From assembly GCF_965138225.1 (NCBI RefSeq), contig NZ_CBCSAX010000001.1: 64,000 bases of DNA. One strand, written 5' to 3'. Within the stretch, counting starts at the first letter, position 1. Every line of letters starts with the position of its first letter. A model generated the notes under the pieces. It was not told the DNA's origin and did not search any database. It worked only from the letters and a program-made list of their open reading frames with translations. Source of the stretch: Helicobacter_D ganmani (GTDB lineage Bacteria; Campylobacterota; Campylobacteria; Campylobacterales; Helicobacteraceae). Below, piece by piece: positions 52,163-61,319 of this stretch. The translations under genes were made by a program, and so were the position numbers.

Positions 52163-53268
52163 TGTGGAATCCTAAAGGCAATTTGTATCCAATAAAATTC
52201 TTGATATTTTTCCAATCTCTGCACATTTCCCCAAGGGGATTTTTCTAGCTTTTCTAAGGCTTGCAAAGTGTTTTTGCCTCTAAAAAGCAAATGAAGTGAA
52301 TCTTTTTCTAGCCCAAAATAAGCAATTTTGACATTGTATTGCTGCAAAATCGGGTTAAGTGTATGAAAAAATGGCACAAGAGCGTTAGGAATAGCATTTT
52401 GAAGGAAATGTGCATTTTGTGCTTCAAGAGTTTGTAGGGATTCTAACTTTTCTTTCAGAAGTAGCACTTGTTTTTGGGATTGCGTATAGCTTTGGATTTG
52501 GTTGTGGATTTGGATATTTTTTTCTTGGATTTGTCGCTGGAGATTTTCTATTTCTCTGCTTTTTAGCAAATCTAAGATTAACAAAACAAGCCAAATCCCG
52601 ATTCCCACACTCGCACCCAATAGTGCAAATTTCAGTGCTTTGCCTACTTTTCGTTGGCTTAGGGGAAGCGTTTTTTCAAGTGGATTGAAATTATAAGAGT
52701 CCAAAAGCAAAACTTCCTCTAGCTTACATTGGAGGATTTGCGTATTAAAAAGGGATTGGAGGCTTTTTAGTTCTTCGGATTGCGCGGGATTCATTTCGCC
52801 TATTAGCCAAAAAAAGAGGGCAAAGTTTTGAGGGTTTGGATTCAAAAGTTTAATCTTGTCTTGTGCGATTTGGAGGTTATTTATGGATTGCAGAAAAGTG
52901 ATTTTGCCTTTGTGATAATAAATAAGTGTCCATTTTGCGCAAACATCTAGCACCAAAAACGCCTGCGATTCTAAAGTTTCTTGCAAAAATTGCTCGCACA
53001 AAAAACAAGGGTGGCTAAGGTAGGTTTGCGCATCACTCACATATTTTTTCAAGGAATCTTTGTTAAGTAATAAACAATGATAAGTATGAGCATCTTGCGT
53101 AAAAAAGCGCAAAAAATATTCACAAGTGCGGGGCAGATTGAGCAGGGAGCAGACTTTGTCCTCTAATAAATCTTCCAAAATTTCTGGGGATTCTTGGAGG
53201 TCTTTGATTTCTTTTTCGTCCAAACTCAAGGAGTAAAAGACAATCTCTTTGTTATCAAAACTCTCCAA
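52159..53268 (-). CDS. PilM/PilN-like inner-membrane assembly protein
   Basis: 369 residues from TTG 53268 with AAAGG eight bases before it. The first 210 residues are cytoplasmic and look like a reduced actin-fold (VLDVCAKWTLIYYHKGKITF is the strand pair seen in PilM). A span at about 218-236 (LLGASVGIGIWLVLLILDLL, first 20), coiled-coil, and a small C-terminal domain follow. So PilM- and PilN-like parts appear to be joined, as in GspL. First gene of the operon. Confidence 0.6.
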   Translation of the reverse strand: MESFDNKEIVFYSLSLDEKEIKDLQESPEILEDLLEDKVCSLLNLPRTCEYFLRFFTQDAHTYHCLLLNKDSLKKYVSDAQTYLSHPCFLCEQFLQETLESQAFLVLDVCAKWTLIYYHKGKITFLQSINNLQIAQDKIKLLNPNPQNFALFFWLIGEMNPAQSEELKSLQSLFNTQILQCKLEEVLLLDSYNFNPLEKTLPLSQRKVGKALKFALLGASVGIGIWLVLLILDLLKSREIENLQRQIQEKNIQIHNQIQSYTQSQKQVLLLKEKLESLQTLEAQNAHFLQNAIPNALVPFFHTLNPILQQYNVKIAYFGLEKDSLHLLFRGKNTLQALEKLEKSPWGNVQRLEKYQEFYWIQIAFRIPQ

Positions 53269-53516
53269 ACTTTAAGCCTTTTGTTAAAATGTAGTTAGGT
53301 TTTGGATAATAACTCAAAAAGGTTTAAAATCCTTAGCTTTTAAGGAGAAGTGGAAGTAGAAACTTAAGTAAGAGAATTGAAATGTTACAATTTGTAATCT
53401 TTAACGAAAAATTTATTGCTTTGGCTTTTTGTGTGTGTTTGGAAAAGAATCTGCCTTATTTAACTCTAATTTCTTGTTTGCTACAATGCGGTAATTTTCA
53501 TAAACAGGAGCTATAA

Positions 53517-54728
53517 ATGATAGTTTCATTTAATTTTTACGCCACTTTGCTTAGTATGATTTTCGTATTGCTTTTGGGGCGTTTTATCATCGGCAAAAGT
53601 AAATTTTTGCGTGATTATAATATTCCAGAACCTGTGGTGGGGGGAATCATTGCAGCAATTGCGATTTTTCTGCTTTATCATTATGGCAAAATAGAATTGA
53701 AGTTTGATGGAGCGTTAAAAGACCCTTTGATGTTAGCATTTTATGCTAGTATTGGACTAAGTGCCGATTTTGCTTCACTCAAAAAAGGTGGAAAGATTCT
53801 TTTTATCTTTTTAATCTTTGTTTCTGTGTTGCTCTTTTTGCAAAATATTGCGGGAGTGCTTGCAGCTAAGTTTATGGGTGTGAATCCCGTGATTGGTTTG
53901 CTTGGAGGTTCTGTTACAATGAGCGGAGGACACGGCACAGGTGCTGCGTGGGCAGATATTTTTAAGCTGCCCCCTTATGAGTTTGAAGCTGCTTTGGAGG
54001 TAGCTATGGCTTGTGCAACTTTCGGATTAATCGCCGGTGGGGTTATCGGCGGTCCTGTGGCACACTATCTTGTGAAAAAATATCAATTGCAACTCCCAAG
54101 CAAAGATGTAGTAGAGGAGGGTTTGCCAAAAGGGTTTGAAAAGCCAGAAAAAGAGAGGTTGATTACCGCGACTTCGTTTGTGGAATCTCTAGCTTTGATT
54201 GCGATTTCTTTGCTGATTGGAACGCTTATTTCAAGTTATTTAAAAGGCTCTGCTTTCACGCTTCCCACCTTTGTATGGTGTTTATTTGTGGGAGCGATTC
54301 TGCGCAATGTGCTATCTATGACAAAAGTGCATCAAGTGTTTGATAGAGAAGTTTCCGTGCTAGGAAATGTGAGTTTGTCGCTTTTCTTGGCTTTTGCGTT
54401 GATGACGATTAATCTTACACAGCTTGTCTCACTTGCGCTTCCTATGCTTGTGATTCTCACGATTCAAGTCGTGTTGATGATTGCCTTTGCGATTTTCGTT
54501 ACTTTTAGATTCTGCGGGCGTGATTATGACGCAGCGGTTTTGGCTGCGGGACATTGCGGGTTTGGACTTGGAGCGACTCCTACAGCAATGGCAAATATGC
54601 AAACGGTTACCCAACATTATGGTATGAGCCATATGGCGTTTATCGTCGTGCCTTTGGTGGGAGCGTTTTTTATTGACCTTGTGAATGCAATCGTGATTAG
54701 CGGAGTGCTAAAACTTCCATTTTTTTAG
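53517..54728 (+). CDS. gltS: sodium/glutamate symporter
   Basis: 403 residues, about ten spans, inner membrane. Motifs: YNIPEPVVGGIIAA, ASIGLSADFASLKKGG, and the two re-entrant GSVTMSGGHGTGAAW and AAGHCGFGLGATPTAMANM loops that characterise GltS. Imports glutamate with Na+. Monocistronic with CAGGAG before the ATG and a repeat-rich spacer after it. Confidence 0.93.
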   Translation: MIVSFNFYATLLSMIFVLLLGRFIIGKSKFLRDYNIPEPVVGGIIAAIAIFLLYHYGKIELKFDGALKDPLMLAFYASIGLSADFASLKKGGKILFIFLIFVSVLLFLQNIAGVLAAKFMGVNPVIGLLGGSVTMSGGHGTGAAWADIFKLPPYEFEAALEVAMACATFGLIAGGVIGGPVAHYLVKKYQLQLPSKDVVEEGLPKGFEKPEKERLITATSFVESLALIAISLLIGTLISSYLKGSAFTLPTFVWCLFVGAILRNVLSMTKVHQVFDREVSVLGNVSLSLFLAFALMTINLTQLVSLALPMLVILTIQVVLMIAFAIFVTFRFCGRDYDAAVLAAGHCGFGLGATPTAMANMQTVTQHYGMSHMAFIVVPLVGAFFIDLVNAIVISGVLKLPFF

Positions 54729-54764
54729 GATTTGCTTTTGCAAGATTTTGCATTGAGCCAAAGC

Positions 54765-54925
54765 GCGGCAGTTCATAACTTGGCACAAAAGGATTCCATT
54801 GTGTCATTTGCTTCGCGCATTCCTCGCAATGACGCGGTTGAGACATTACGTGTTGATTTGTCGTCATTGCGAGAAAATTTGCAAAATTTTCGCAGTGTGC
54901 ATTTGCGCATAGCAAATTCACCCAC
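54765..54925. repeat. two opposed intergenic repeats
   Basis: GTGTCATTTGCTTCGCGC...CCTCGCAATGACGCGG (54797-54838) and TCGTCATTGCGAGAAAATTTG...CGCAGTG (54862-54897). Same intergenic family as elsewhere. They occupy the 290-base gltS-queF spacer; frames there have no protein character. Confidence 0.6.
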
Positions 54926-55020
54926 ACAGCGCAAATCCATAATCCTACATAAAGAAATATTCACAATGGAATCGCAAAGATTCTTTTGTATAATTGCAAA
55001 GAAAATTACAAAGGAAATAA

Positions 55021-55512
55021 ATGCCAAAGAAGCAAACCCCCCAAGAATCCCTTACGCATTTGGGAAATAAAACGCAATATGTTTTCACCTACGACAAAAG
55101 CCTTTTAGAGACTTTTGAGAATCAATTCACAGAGCGAGATTATTTTATCAAGTTTAATTGCCCCGAATTTACAAGCCTTTGCCCCATTACAGGACAGCCG
55201 GACTTTGCGACAATTTATATTTCGTATATCCCAGATAAAAAAATGCTAGAATCCAAATCACTTAAACTCTATCTTTTTAGCTTCCGCAATCACGGAGGAT
55301 TCCACGAGGATTGCGTGAATAGAATCTTAAAAGACTTGGTAGAATTTTTGCAGCCACGCTATCTTGAAGTGTGGGGGAAATTTTTGCCACGTGGGGGAAT
55401 CAGCATTGACCCTTATGCAAACTATGGAATCCCAAAGACAAAATACCAAGAAATGGCAGAATATCGCCTCACCCACCACGATTTATTGTTAGAAAAGGTG
55501 GATAATCGCTAA
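55021..55512 (+). CDS. queF: NADPH-dependent 7-cyano-7-deazaguanine reductase
   Basis: Reduces preQ0 to preQ1 in queuosine synthesis. 163 residues, the short unimodular form. Catalytic cysteine C54 and aspartate D61 in SLCPITGQPDFA; SFRNHGGFHEDCVNRI gives the QueF motif and binding histidine. A queuosine precursor transporter begins at 63880. Confidence 0.95.
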   Translation: MPKKQTPQESLTHLGNKTQYVFTYDKSLLETFENQFTERDYFIKFNCPEFTSLCPITGQPDFATIYISYIPDKKMLESKSLKLYLFSFRNHGGFHEDCVNRILKDLVEFLQPRYLEVWGKFLPRGGISIDPYANYGIPKTKYQEMAEYRLTHHDLLLEKVDNR

Positions 55513-55521
55513 ACTTTCTAC

Positions 55522-55625
55522 CCACGAGATTGCCGCGCCTCTTACTTCGTTCATTTCTCGCAATGACGAGAAACTAAAACGTCCTGCTACTGCGTCTTTG
55601 TGAGCCGATTTATTGGCGTGGCGAA
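55522..55625. repeat. intergenic repeat after queF
   Basis: ACGAGATTGCCGCGCC...TTCTCGCAATGACGAG (55522-55568) followed by diverged GCGTCTTTGTGAGCC and GGCGTGGCGAATCCC. Non-coding. Confidence 0.55.
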
Positions 55626-55770
55626 TCCCACTTTTACAAATTAGACTATCTTAATTCAATCTTTGCCCACAAAAACACCAAATTTTATTTCGTTCAGTAA
55701 ATATTAAGCAAAATGTAAGGGAGGGGGGCATAATATTCGCTTTTATTTGCAAAATTTAAGGAGTGAATGA

Positions 55771-56451
55771 ATGCGTAATGAAGTTTTGACTATCCCCCCT
55801 CACTCTTCCCCAGAGTTTATAGAGGAATTATGGGAGAAGTTATGCTCTAATGGTCTCTATGGATTATCATAAAAGAATCTTTATGATTATCTCCTTTATC
55901 TTTTCAATAAATACGATACAAAACATTTCTTTGATAACAATACCAATGAACAAAACGAACGTTTGCTTAAAACCACTGCAACCAAAATCAAAGCAGCAAA
56001 GAAAAATATCTCTGTGCAGTTTATGGAAGAGAGAGAATACAACCAACTTTTCAACACATTCTTAGAAAAGCTAGAGCAAGGAGAGATTAAACTCCATTTA
56101 AATAAAAACTATAAGTTACGATTAGTCTTAGAGAATCCAAGCCTTAAAAGTATTTTAGAATCTAAACTCAAACATATCTCTGGAAATAGCTTTGAATACA
56201 CTCTAAACAATGAAATCGTAGAGATAGATTTAGGAATCTTTCTAGCAATGCTTGAAGAAGAGCTCAAGTCTAATACTACATTAAAGGATTCCTTGAAAAA
56301 CTATTTAAATCAAATCATTCAAGAAGTCAAAAGACAGAATCTTGCACAAAATATCATTGACTTTACCGCAGCAGTGCTTCAACTACCTGCGGATAATGGT
56401 TCTGCATTTATAACAAAAATAACAAATCTTTTAATAAGGAGTAAAAAATGA
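55771..56451 (+). pseudogene. unknown cassette protein interrupted by an in-frame TAA
   Basis: ATG 55771 follows AAGGAG. The frame runs 33 codons (ELWEKLCSNGLYGLS), meets TAA at 55870-55872, and then continues in the same frame without interruption to TGA 56449-56451 (KNLYDYLLYLFNKYD, NEQNERLLKTTATKIKAAK, NISVQFMEEREYNQLF...). The full product would be 226 residues: a probable helical, DNA-binding-like N-terminus and a mixed C-terminal half. I do not recognise it. If translation restarts, the remaining piece begins at TTG 55963. It is coupled to the next gene by an ATGA overlap. Confidence 0.65.
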
Positions 56452-56472
56452 AAAAGGTTCTGATGGCAGCAT

Positions 56473-57081
56473 ATGTTAACAGGTGCATTTCTCGCAGGGT
56501 GTGGTGAGAGTGATACTTCCGCTAGTGAGGGGAGTAGTTCTTGGCTAGGAAAAAGCTTGGAGTTTGACATTACAGCGAAGCCACACTTTAGGCGGGACCT
56601 GCTTGGCAACCTTAAACAAAGCGATCTAGTGGTTCTTTCAAAAAATGATGAACAAGTAAAGATTACTGATGTGATTGTCAATCGTGGGAATTGTAAGGTG
56701 TATTGGATTGGTGCAGAATTTGATAGATATACCCCAAATGAGGAGAGAATGAAAGCTTTCTTTGAAAAGCACCCAGAATATGATTTCATAAAAGAGGGAA
56801 AGAAACTTCCAACCAAAGGGGGAGAGCCTGTTAAAATTAGAGAAGATTGGAGTAGAAATAATAAGTTTTCTCTTGATTCTAATTTGTCTAAGGATATGGA
56901 ATATTATAATAATCTCGCACCAGAGGCACAGGCTCTCTATGATAAGGAGCATAAGGATACAAGAGAAGTGCTTGGTTTTGGAGAAGAATATGCTTATCCT
57001 ATTGGATGTCCCTATGATAATGTTTTAGAAGTTACGATTAAAACAGACAAAGGCGAAGTTAGCTACAAAATGGGAAGATAA
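56473..57081 (+). CDS. unknown lipoprotein with a frameshifted signal peptide
   Basis: The body is open for 202 codons: lipobox LAGC (residues 7-10), a serine-rich linker, LVVLSKNDEQVKITDVIVN, RGNCKVYWIG and near the end IGCPYDNVLEVTIKTDKGE. The two cysteines beyond the lipobox may pair. The natural start should be ATG 56448 (AAGGAGTAAAAA before it, overlapping the previous stop), giving MKKVLMAA, but one extra T at about 56472 puts this out of frame. Only ATG 56473 is in frame, and it makes a signal peptide with no positive charge. Probably inactive or poorly exported. Confidence 0.65.
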   Translation: MLTGAFLAGCGESDTSASEGSSSWLGKSLEFDITAKPHFRRDLLGNLKQSDLVVLSKNDEQVKITDVIVNRGNCKVYWIGAEFDRYTPNEERMKAFFEKHPEYDFIKEGKKLPTKGGEPVKIREDWSRNNKFSLDSNLSKDMEYYNNLAPEAQALYDKEHKDTREVLGFGEEYAYPIGCPYDNVLEVTIKTDKGEVSYKMGR

Positions 57082-57096
57082 CAAGGGGGAGGCATA

Positions 57097-58152
57097 ATGA
57101 AAAAATTTTTGATAGTGGTGTTAATGGGTGCATTGCTTGCAGGGTGTAGCGCAAACCAATTAAGCAGTTTGTTGCAAGAACCTGCAAATAACGAGAGTAG
57201 TTCTTCTTCGGGGAATAAAAGATTAAATACCCCGCAAGAAGTATATAAACCCGAAGGATATGGATTCAAAGGAGAGCAATACTTCACAGTTAAACATATT
57301 TTTGGCATTAGCACGGGTTGGGAACTGGATCTGAATCCAAAAGAAGTGAAGAAATGTCAAACTCCACAGGACAAGATAGAGGGGTGTTGGGAAATGACGA
57401 TTTATAAACCAAATGAAACTCCTTATGGTGGGTTATCCTTAGATGAAATAATGGAAAGCCATAAAGTGGACGAAAAGCCGTTTGGGTCTGGGGAAAAGCG
57501 AATGACTTTAGATGAACTTGCAGAAATGGAACGACAAGATTGCCCGAATTGCAAAATTTCCAAGGGGATTATAGAATATGAAAATTATATTGTAAAATAT
57601 TTTAAAAATAATCAAATAGAAGAAGCGTTTTATCGCAAAAGAGTAATAATTCAAAAAGATTGGCAAATATCAGACAGTCGCGGTATATATTCTGGAAGCA
57701 AGTTCGGTCCCAATGGTCGTTTTGATGTGGGTTTTCGTTATTCCAAGCATTCAGCTTATGGGGGTACTCTTGAGGTAGTTAAGTTTTGGTTGAATAGTAA
57801 AGATCCAAAACATAGATTAAGCGAGATAAGGGGTAATAGTGATGAACCTGATGGAATAAAATGTGGTAGGAATGATGTTGATGGTGTTATTAGGTTTTAT
57901 CAGGGAAAAAGATTGAAAGATTGGCTAGATGGCATAAAAGAATGTAACACTAAAGCAGATATAAAAGGAACTTGTAAAATTTTAAGACGAGATCCTTCAT
58001 TGCTTTATCTCAATGGTAGAGAATACAAGAATATAGACTGGTGGAACGGGCGTCATATCGGTATTGACGAAGAGGATGTGGAGTGTATAAATGCCATAAA
58101 AAAATTAATAGGTGTTGATTTATTAAAGCCGCCAAGTGATTGGTTAAAATAA
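57097..58152 (+). CDS. unknown outer-membrane-type lipoprotein
   Basis: 351 residues. Good lipoprotein signal: MKKFLIVVLMGALLAGC, lipobox LAGC with C17, then a serine-rich spacer. The mature part is polar and has at least eight cysteines (KKCQTP, EGCWEM, DCPNCK, IKCGRND, KECNT, GTCKI, VECINA), suggesting disulfides. Aromatic-rich stretches such as NIDWWNGRHIG. No family recognised. AAGGGGGAGG precedes the ATG. The previous gene has a similar lipobox plus serine linker, so the two may be distant relatives. Confidence 0.75.
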   Translation: MKKFLIVVLMGALLAGCSANQLSSLLQEPANNESSSSSGNKRLNTPQEVYKPEGYGFKGEQYFTVKHIFGISTGWELDLNPKEVKKCQTPQDKIEGCWEMTIYKPNETPYGGLSLDEIMESHKVDEKPFGSGEKRMTLDELAEMERQDCPNCKISKGIIEYENYIVKYFKNNQIEEAFYRKRVIIQKDWQISDSRGIYSGSKFGPNGRFDVGFRYSKHSAYGGTLEVVKFWLNSKDPKHRLSEIRGNSDEPDGIKCGRNDVDGVIRFYQGKRLKDWLDGIKECNTKADIKGTCKILRRDPSLLYLNGREYKNIDWWNGRHIGIDEEDVECINAIKKLIGVDLLKPPSDWLK

Positions 58153-58195
58153 TCCACCCGCATAAGCAATGGAATCTTTAAAGCCAAGATTTCAT

Positions 58196-58540
58196 ATTAT
58201 GGATTGCTTCGGGCAATGCGCTCGCAATGACGAGAAACCAAAGTGTCTGCTTCTTTGTCATTGCGAGAAAATCTAAAGATTTTCGTGGCAATCTATAATA
58301 TTAAGCTTTAAGTAAAATCAAACAATGGAATCTAAAACAAATAAGCGAGATTCTAAATTATAGATTGCTTCGCTTGCGCTCGCTGACGCAGTAGTAGAAT
58401 CACAAGTCTGCAAGATTATGAATTGCTTCGTAAGTTATGCTTCCTCGCAATGACTGAATCCAAAGTTTTTGGCAAGCAAGATCCTACTTTTACAAGATTT
58501 GGATTGCCACGAATCGCAAGCGATTCTCGCAATGACATCA
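58196..58540. repeat. array of five intergenic repeats
   Basis: The 476-base gap holds five copies in mixed orientation: 58196-58233 (ATTATGGATTGCTTCGGGC...CGCAATGACG), 58257-58302 (inverted, TGTCATTGCGAG...GGCAATCTATAATA), 58356-58391, 58412-58457 and 58496-58539. No gene is supported. Confidence 0.7.
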
Positions 58541-58628
58541 TCTATCCCAACCCTTAAAAGCCTGTAATTATAATTACTTTATCTAAAAAAATGTATAATA
58601 CAACCCAATTTTTAAATAAGGAATTTGA

Positions 58629-59369
58629 ATGCAAAAACTCTTTTTAAGTATCGCGGTAATGACTTCCCTTGCAAGCTTTGCGGTTGCGGGATTTGAGGAA
58701 AATTTTACAAAAAGCGTGCAGGGATTCGCGGGAGTGGAAGTCAAGGTGCAACTCAAAAAACCGCTTAAAAGCTTCAAAAATCAATATTTTGTGATTGGAC
58801 GCACGCAAGGAGGAGATATTTTTCCGGCACTTGTGAGCCAAGAGGGAAGTTATTTTGTTGCATTAAGTAATATGATGAACCTAGACAAGGAGGATTCCAA
58901 AATGATTATGGAGGAACTCCGCAAAGCAGAAAATGCAAAAGAAAAGAAAGATACAGCGGCACTCAACGCACTTTTTTCAGGTTTCAATCAAGAGGATTTC
59001 ATTTACCTTAGAGGAACGGGTAAAAACCTCCCAACTCATATTGTTGTAACAGACCCAGATTGCCCTTATTGTCGCAAACAATTAGAGGAGATAGAATCTG
59101 AACTAAAAGAAGCGAATTTGAAATTAATTTTTGCGCCTGTACATCAAAAGGAAGCCTTTATTAAGGCACAATTAGCGATGAATCAAACCGCAAAACTTAA
59201 AGCAGACGATACAAAAGGCAAAATCAAAATTCTACGCAAATTTTATCAAGACAGAAAATTGAGCAAAGAAGAAATGGCGACAGATTTTACACAAGTGCGC
59301 AAAAATACAGATAAAATTTTTGCTAGCAAAGTAATTCGGGGTGTCCCTTTTGTCTTTGAGCAAAAATAA
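58629..59369 (+). CDS. DsbC/DsbG-like periplasmic disulfide isomerase
   Basis: 246 residues with a signal peptide cut after AVA (residue 20). An N-terminal dimerisation-type region, a charged helix (90-115), and a thioredoxin domain with C145-P-Y-C148 in VVTDPDCPYCRKQ and the cis-proline loop RGVPFVF at the end. CPYC is typical of DsbC/DsbG reductive isomerases. With the DsbA-like protein at 22 kb, two separate thiol systems are visible. Confidence 0.85.
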   Translation: MQKLFLSIAVMTSLASFAVAGFEENFTKSVQGFAGVEVKVQLKKPLKSFKNQYFVIGRTQGGDIFPALVSQEGSYFVALSNMMNLDKEDSKMIMEELRKAENAKEKKDTAALNALFSGFNQEDFIYLRGTGKNLPTHIVVTDPDCPYCRKQLEEIESELKEANLKLIFAPVHQKEAFIKAQLAMNQTAKLKADDTKGKIKILRKFYQDRKLSKEEMATDFTQVRKNTDKIFASKVIRGVPFVFEQK

Positions 59370-59388
59370 TGATTGAAAATGGCGTGTG

Positions 59389-60555
59389 ATGCTAGCGAGT
59401 TTGGAGATTCGTTATGAAGGAGTAGAAAATGTCCTCATTACATTTGGCGGTATTTGGGACAAAAGCCTTTCTAAGCAAGTTTTGAATAAATTGGACAGCA
59501 CTTGGGATTCTATTACGCGACATTTTGGGGGTAAAGAATCACAAAACATAAAAGTTCATATTTTATTAAGAAAAGATTTTGATTTGGATTTTTGTGGTGG
59601 GGAAGTTTTGTTGCGTTGGTTGGAGGATTTGAAGCAAAAGGGAAAAATTAGACTTGAGGATTCGCAAAATGCACTCTTTCTTTCCCCCAAAACACAGCGG
59701 ATTTTTGCGCTTTTGCAAGAAAAGAAAATGCCCGATAAGTCAGCAATTACAGAGGAATTAATCCGCTGGCATTTGGACACCTTTAAGATTCTAAAAAATT
59801 GGAGTAATTACGCACTAATAACCTTTGGTTTCTTGGGTGAAATGATTTATCGCCTTTTAGTGGGTTTTATTAATCCCGCGACGATTCGTCTAAAAGCCTT
59901 GTTTTTCCAAGTACAAGAAGCATTGATTAAAGCGATTCCGATTGTCTCTTTGGCTTGTTTTTTGATTGGAATCGTGGTTGCCTATCAAGGCAGTCTCCAG
60001 CTTGCGCAATTTGGGGCAAGCATTTTAATTGTGGAGATGAGCTCTATGCTGACTTTGCGCGAAATGGCACCAATCATCACGGCAATCATCATTGCAGGGC
60101 GCAGCGCGTCTGCCTTTAGTGCGGAGATTGGAATGATGCGTGCGACACAAGAAATTGATGCAATGAATGTGATGGGATTTAATCCTATAAATTTCTTGGT
60201 GCTACCTCGTGTCATTGCGCTATGTGTCGCGCTACCTCTTGTGGTCTTTATTGCAGATATTTTTGGATTAGTTGGTGCAATGCTCGTTTCTTCTATGCAA
60301 TTAGGAATCAGTAGCGAGCAGTTTGTGGAGCGATTTTTGCAAATGGTTGAAATGCGACATTTTTGGATAGGATTTCTCAAAGCCCCATTTTTTGGGTTAA
60401 TTATCGCGCTTATTGGTTGTTATCACGGATTCATCGTAGCAAAAGACACGCGCAGTATTGGAATCCATACAACTAAAAGTGTGGTAGAATCTATTTTTTG
60501 TGTGATTGCATTTGACGCATTATGCTCGGTAATTTTTACGCAAATAGGTTGGTAA
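59389..60555 (+). CDS. mlaE: MlaE-family lipid transport permease with N-terminal STAS region
   Basis: 388 residues. Residues 1-125 are soluble and look STAS-like. Then comes the permease with about five spans, including VSLACFLIGIVVAYQGSLQL (20 residues), AGRSASAFSAEIGMMRATQEIDAM as the family's coupling helix, known by GRSASAFSAEIG, and FNPINFLVLPRVIA. Inner membrane part of the retrograde phospholipid transporter that keeps outer-membrane asymmetry. Next gene starts immediately after its TAA. Confidence 0.92.
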   Translation: MLASLEIRYEGVENVLITFGGIWDKSLSKQVLNKLDSTWDSITRHFGGKESQNIKVHILLRKDFDLDFCGGEVLLRWLEDLKQKGKIRLEDSQNALFLSPKTQRIFALLQEKKMPDKSAITEELIRWHLDTFKILKNWSNYALITFGFLGEMIYRLLVGFINPATIRLKALFFQVQEALIKAIPIVSLACFLIGIVVAYQGSLQLAQFGASILIVEMSSMLTLREMAPIITAIIIAGRSASAFSAEIGMMRATQEIDAMNVMGFNPINFLVLPRVIALCVALPLVVFIADIFGLVGAMLVSSMQLGISSEQFVERFLQMVEMRHFWIGFLKAPFFGLIIALIGCYHGFIVAKDTRSIGIHTTKSVVESIFCVIAFDALCSVIFTQIGW

Positions 60556-61311
60556 ATGGAATCACAAACAAATGCAAACTTCCAAAATATTATAGAGATT
60601 CGTAATCTTACAACGACTTATGGGACGCGTATCATTCACGATAGAATCTCCTTTAATATCCGTAGAAAAGAAATTTTTGCTTTGCTTGGTGGAAGTGGGA
60701 GCGGAAAAAGCACCTTGCTTAATACAATGATTTTTCTAAAACAACCCACAAGTGGTGAGGTGAGGATTTTGGGTCAAAATATTTGGAATCTCAATCCCAA
60801 AGATACGCTCCAATGCAAATTAAATATAGGCGTATTATTTCAGTTTGGTGCGCTCTTTAGCTCCTTAAATGTGTTGGAAAACCTAATGATTCCTTTGCGG
60901 GAATGGACGAATTTCAGACCTAGTGATATAGAATCTCTAGCATATATTTGGCTTACGCGTGTGGGGCTTAAGGCAGAGGTTGCCAAACTTTATCCCAATG
61001 AATTAAGCGGTGGAATGGTGAAGCGCGTGGGGTTGGCACGTGCTTTGGCTTTGAGTCCAAAAATCTTATTTTTAGATGAGCCAACAAGTGGATTAGACCC
61101 CAAAAGCGCGAGACATTTTGATGCCTTGATTATGGAGTTAAGGGATTTATTGGGGATTAGTGTCGTAATGGTAACGCACGATATGGAATCTGTCAAAAGC
61201 GCAGTGGATAGAATGATAATATTGAAAAATCAAAAAATATTTTTTGAGGGAAGTGTCCGTGAGTTGGCACAACAAACACAATCGTTGGATTTGTTTTTAT
61301 ATCAGATTTAA
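60556..61311 (+). CDS. mlaF: MlaF-like ABC transporter ATPase
   Basis: 251 residues. Walker A LLGGSGSGKSTLLN, Q-loop region VLFQFGALFSSLN, signature NELSGGMVKRVGLARALAL (variant LSGGM rather than LSGGQ, usual for MlaF), Walker B ILFLDEPTSGLDP and switch histidine VMVTHDM. Powers MlaE. Confidence 0.95.
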   Translation: MESQTNANFQNIIEIRNLTTTYGTRIIHDRISFNIRRKEIFALLGGSGSGKSTLLNTMIFLKQPTSGEVRILGQNIWNLNPKDTLQCKLNIGVLFQFGALFSSLNVLENLMIPLREWTNFRPSDIESLAYIWLTRVGLKAEVAKLYPNELSGGMVKRVGLARALALSPKILFLDEPTSGLDPKSARHFDALIMELRDLLGISVVMVTHDMESVKSAVDRMIILKNQKIFFEGSVRELAQQTQSLDLFLYQI

Positions 61312-61319
61312 GGAGGTTT

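Noticed and set aside
55870..55872. In-frame stop as a recoded selenocysteine codon, given selAB in the window
   Set aside because: The codon is TAA, not TGA, and no SECIS-like hairpin follows.
55850..56065. 71-codon frame inside the interrupted cassette gene
   Set aside because: Other frame of the interrupted gene; hydrophobic by chance. The frame-1 reading continues on both sides of the TAA and is preferred.
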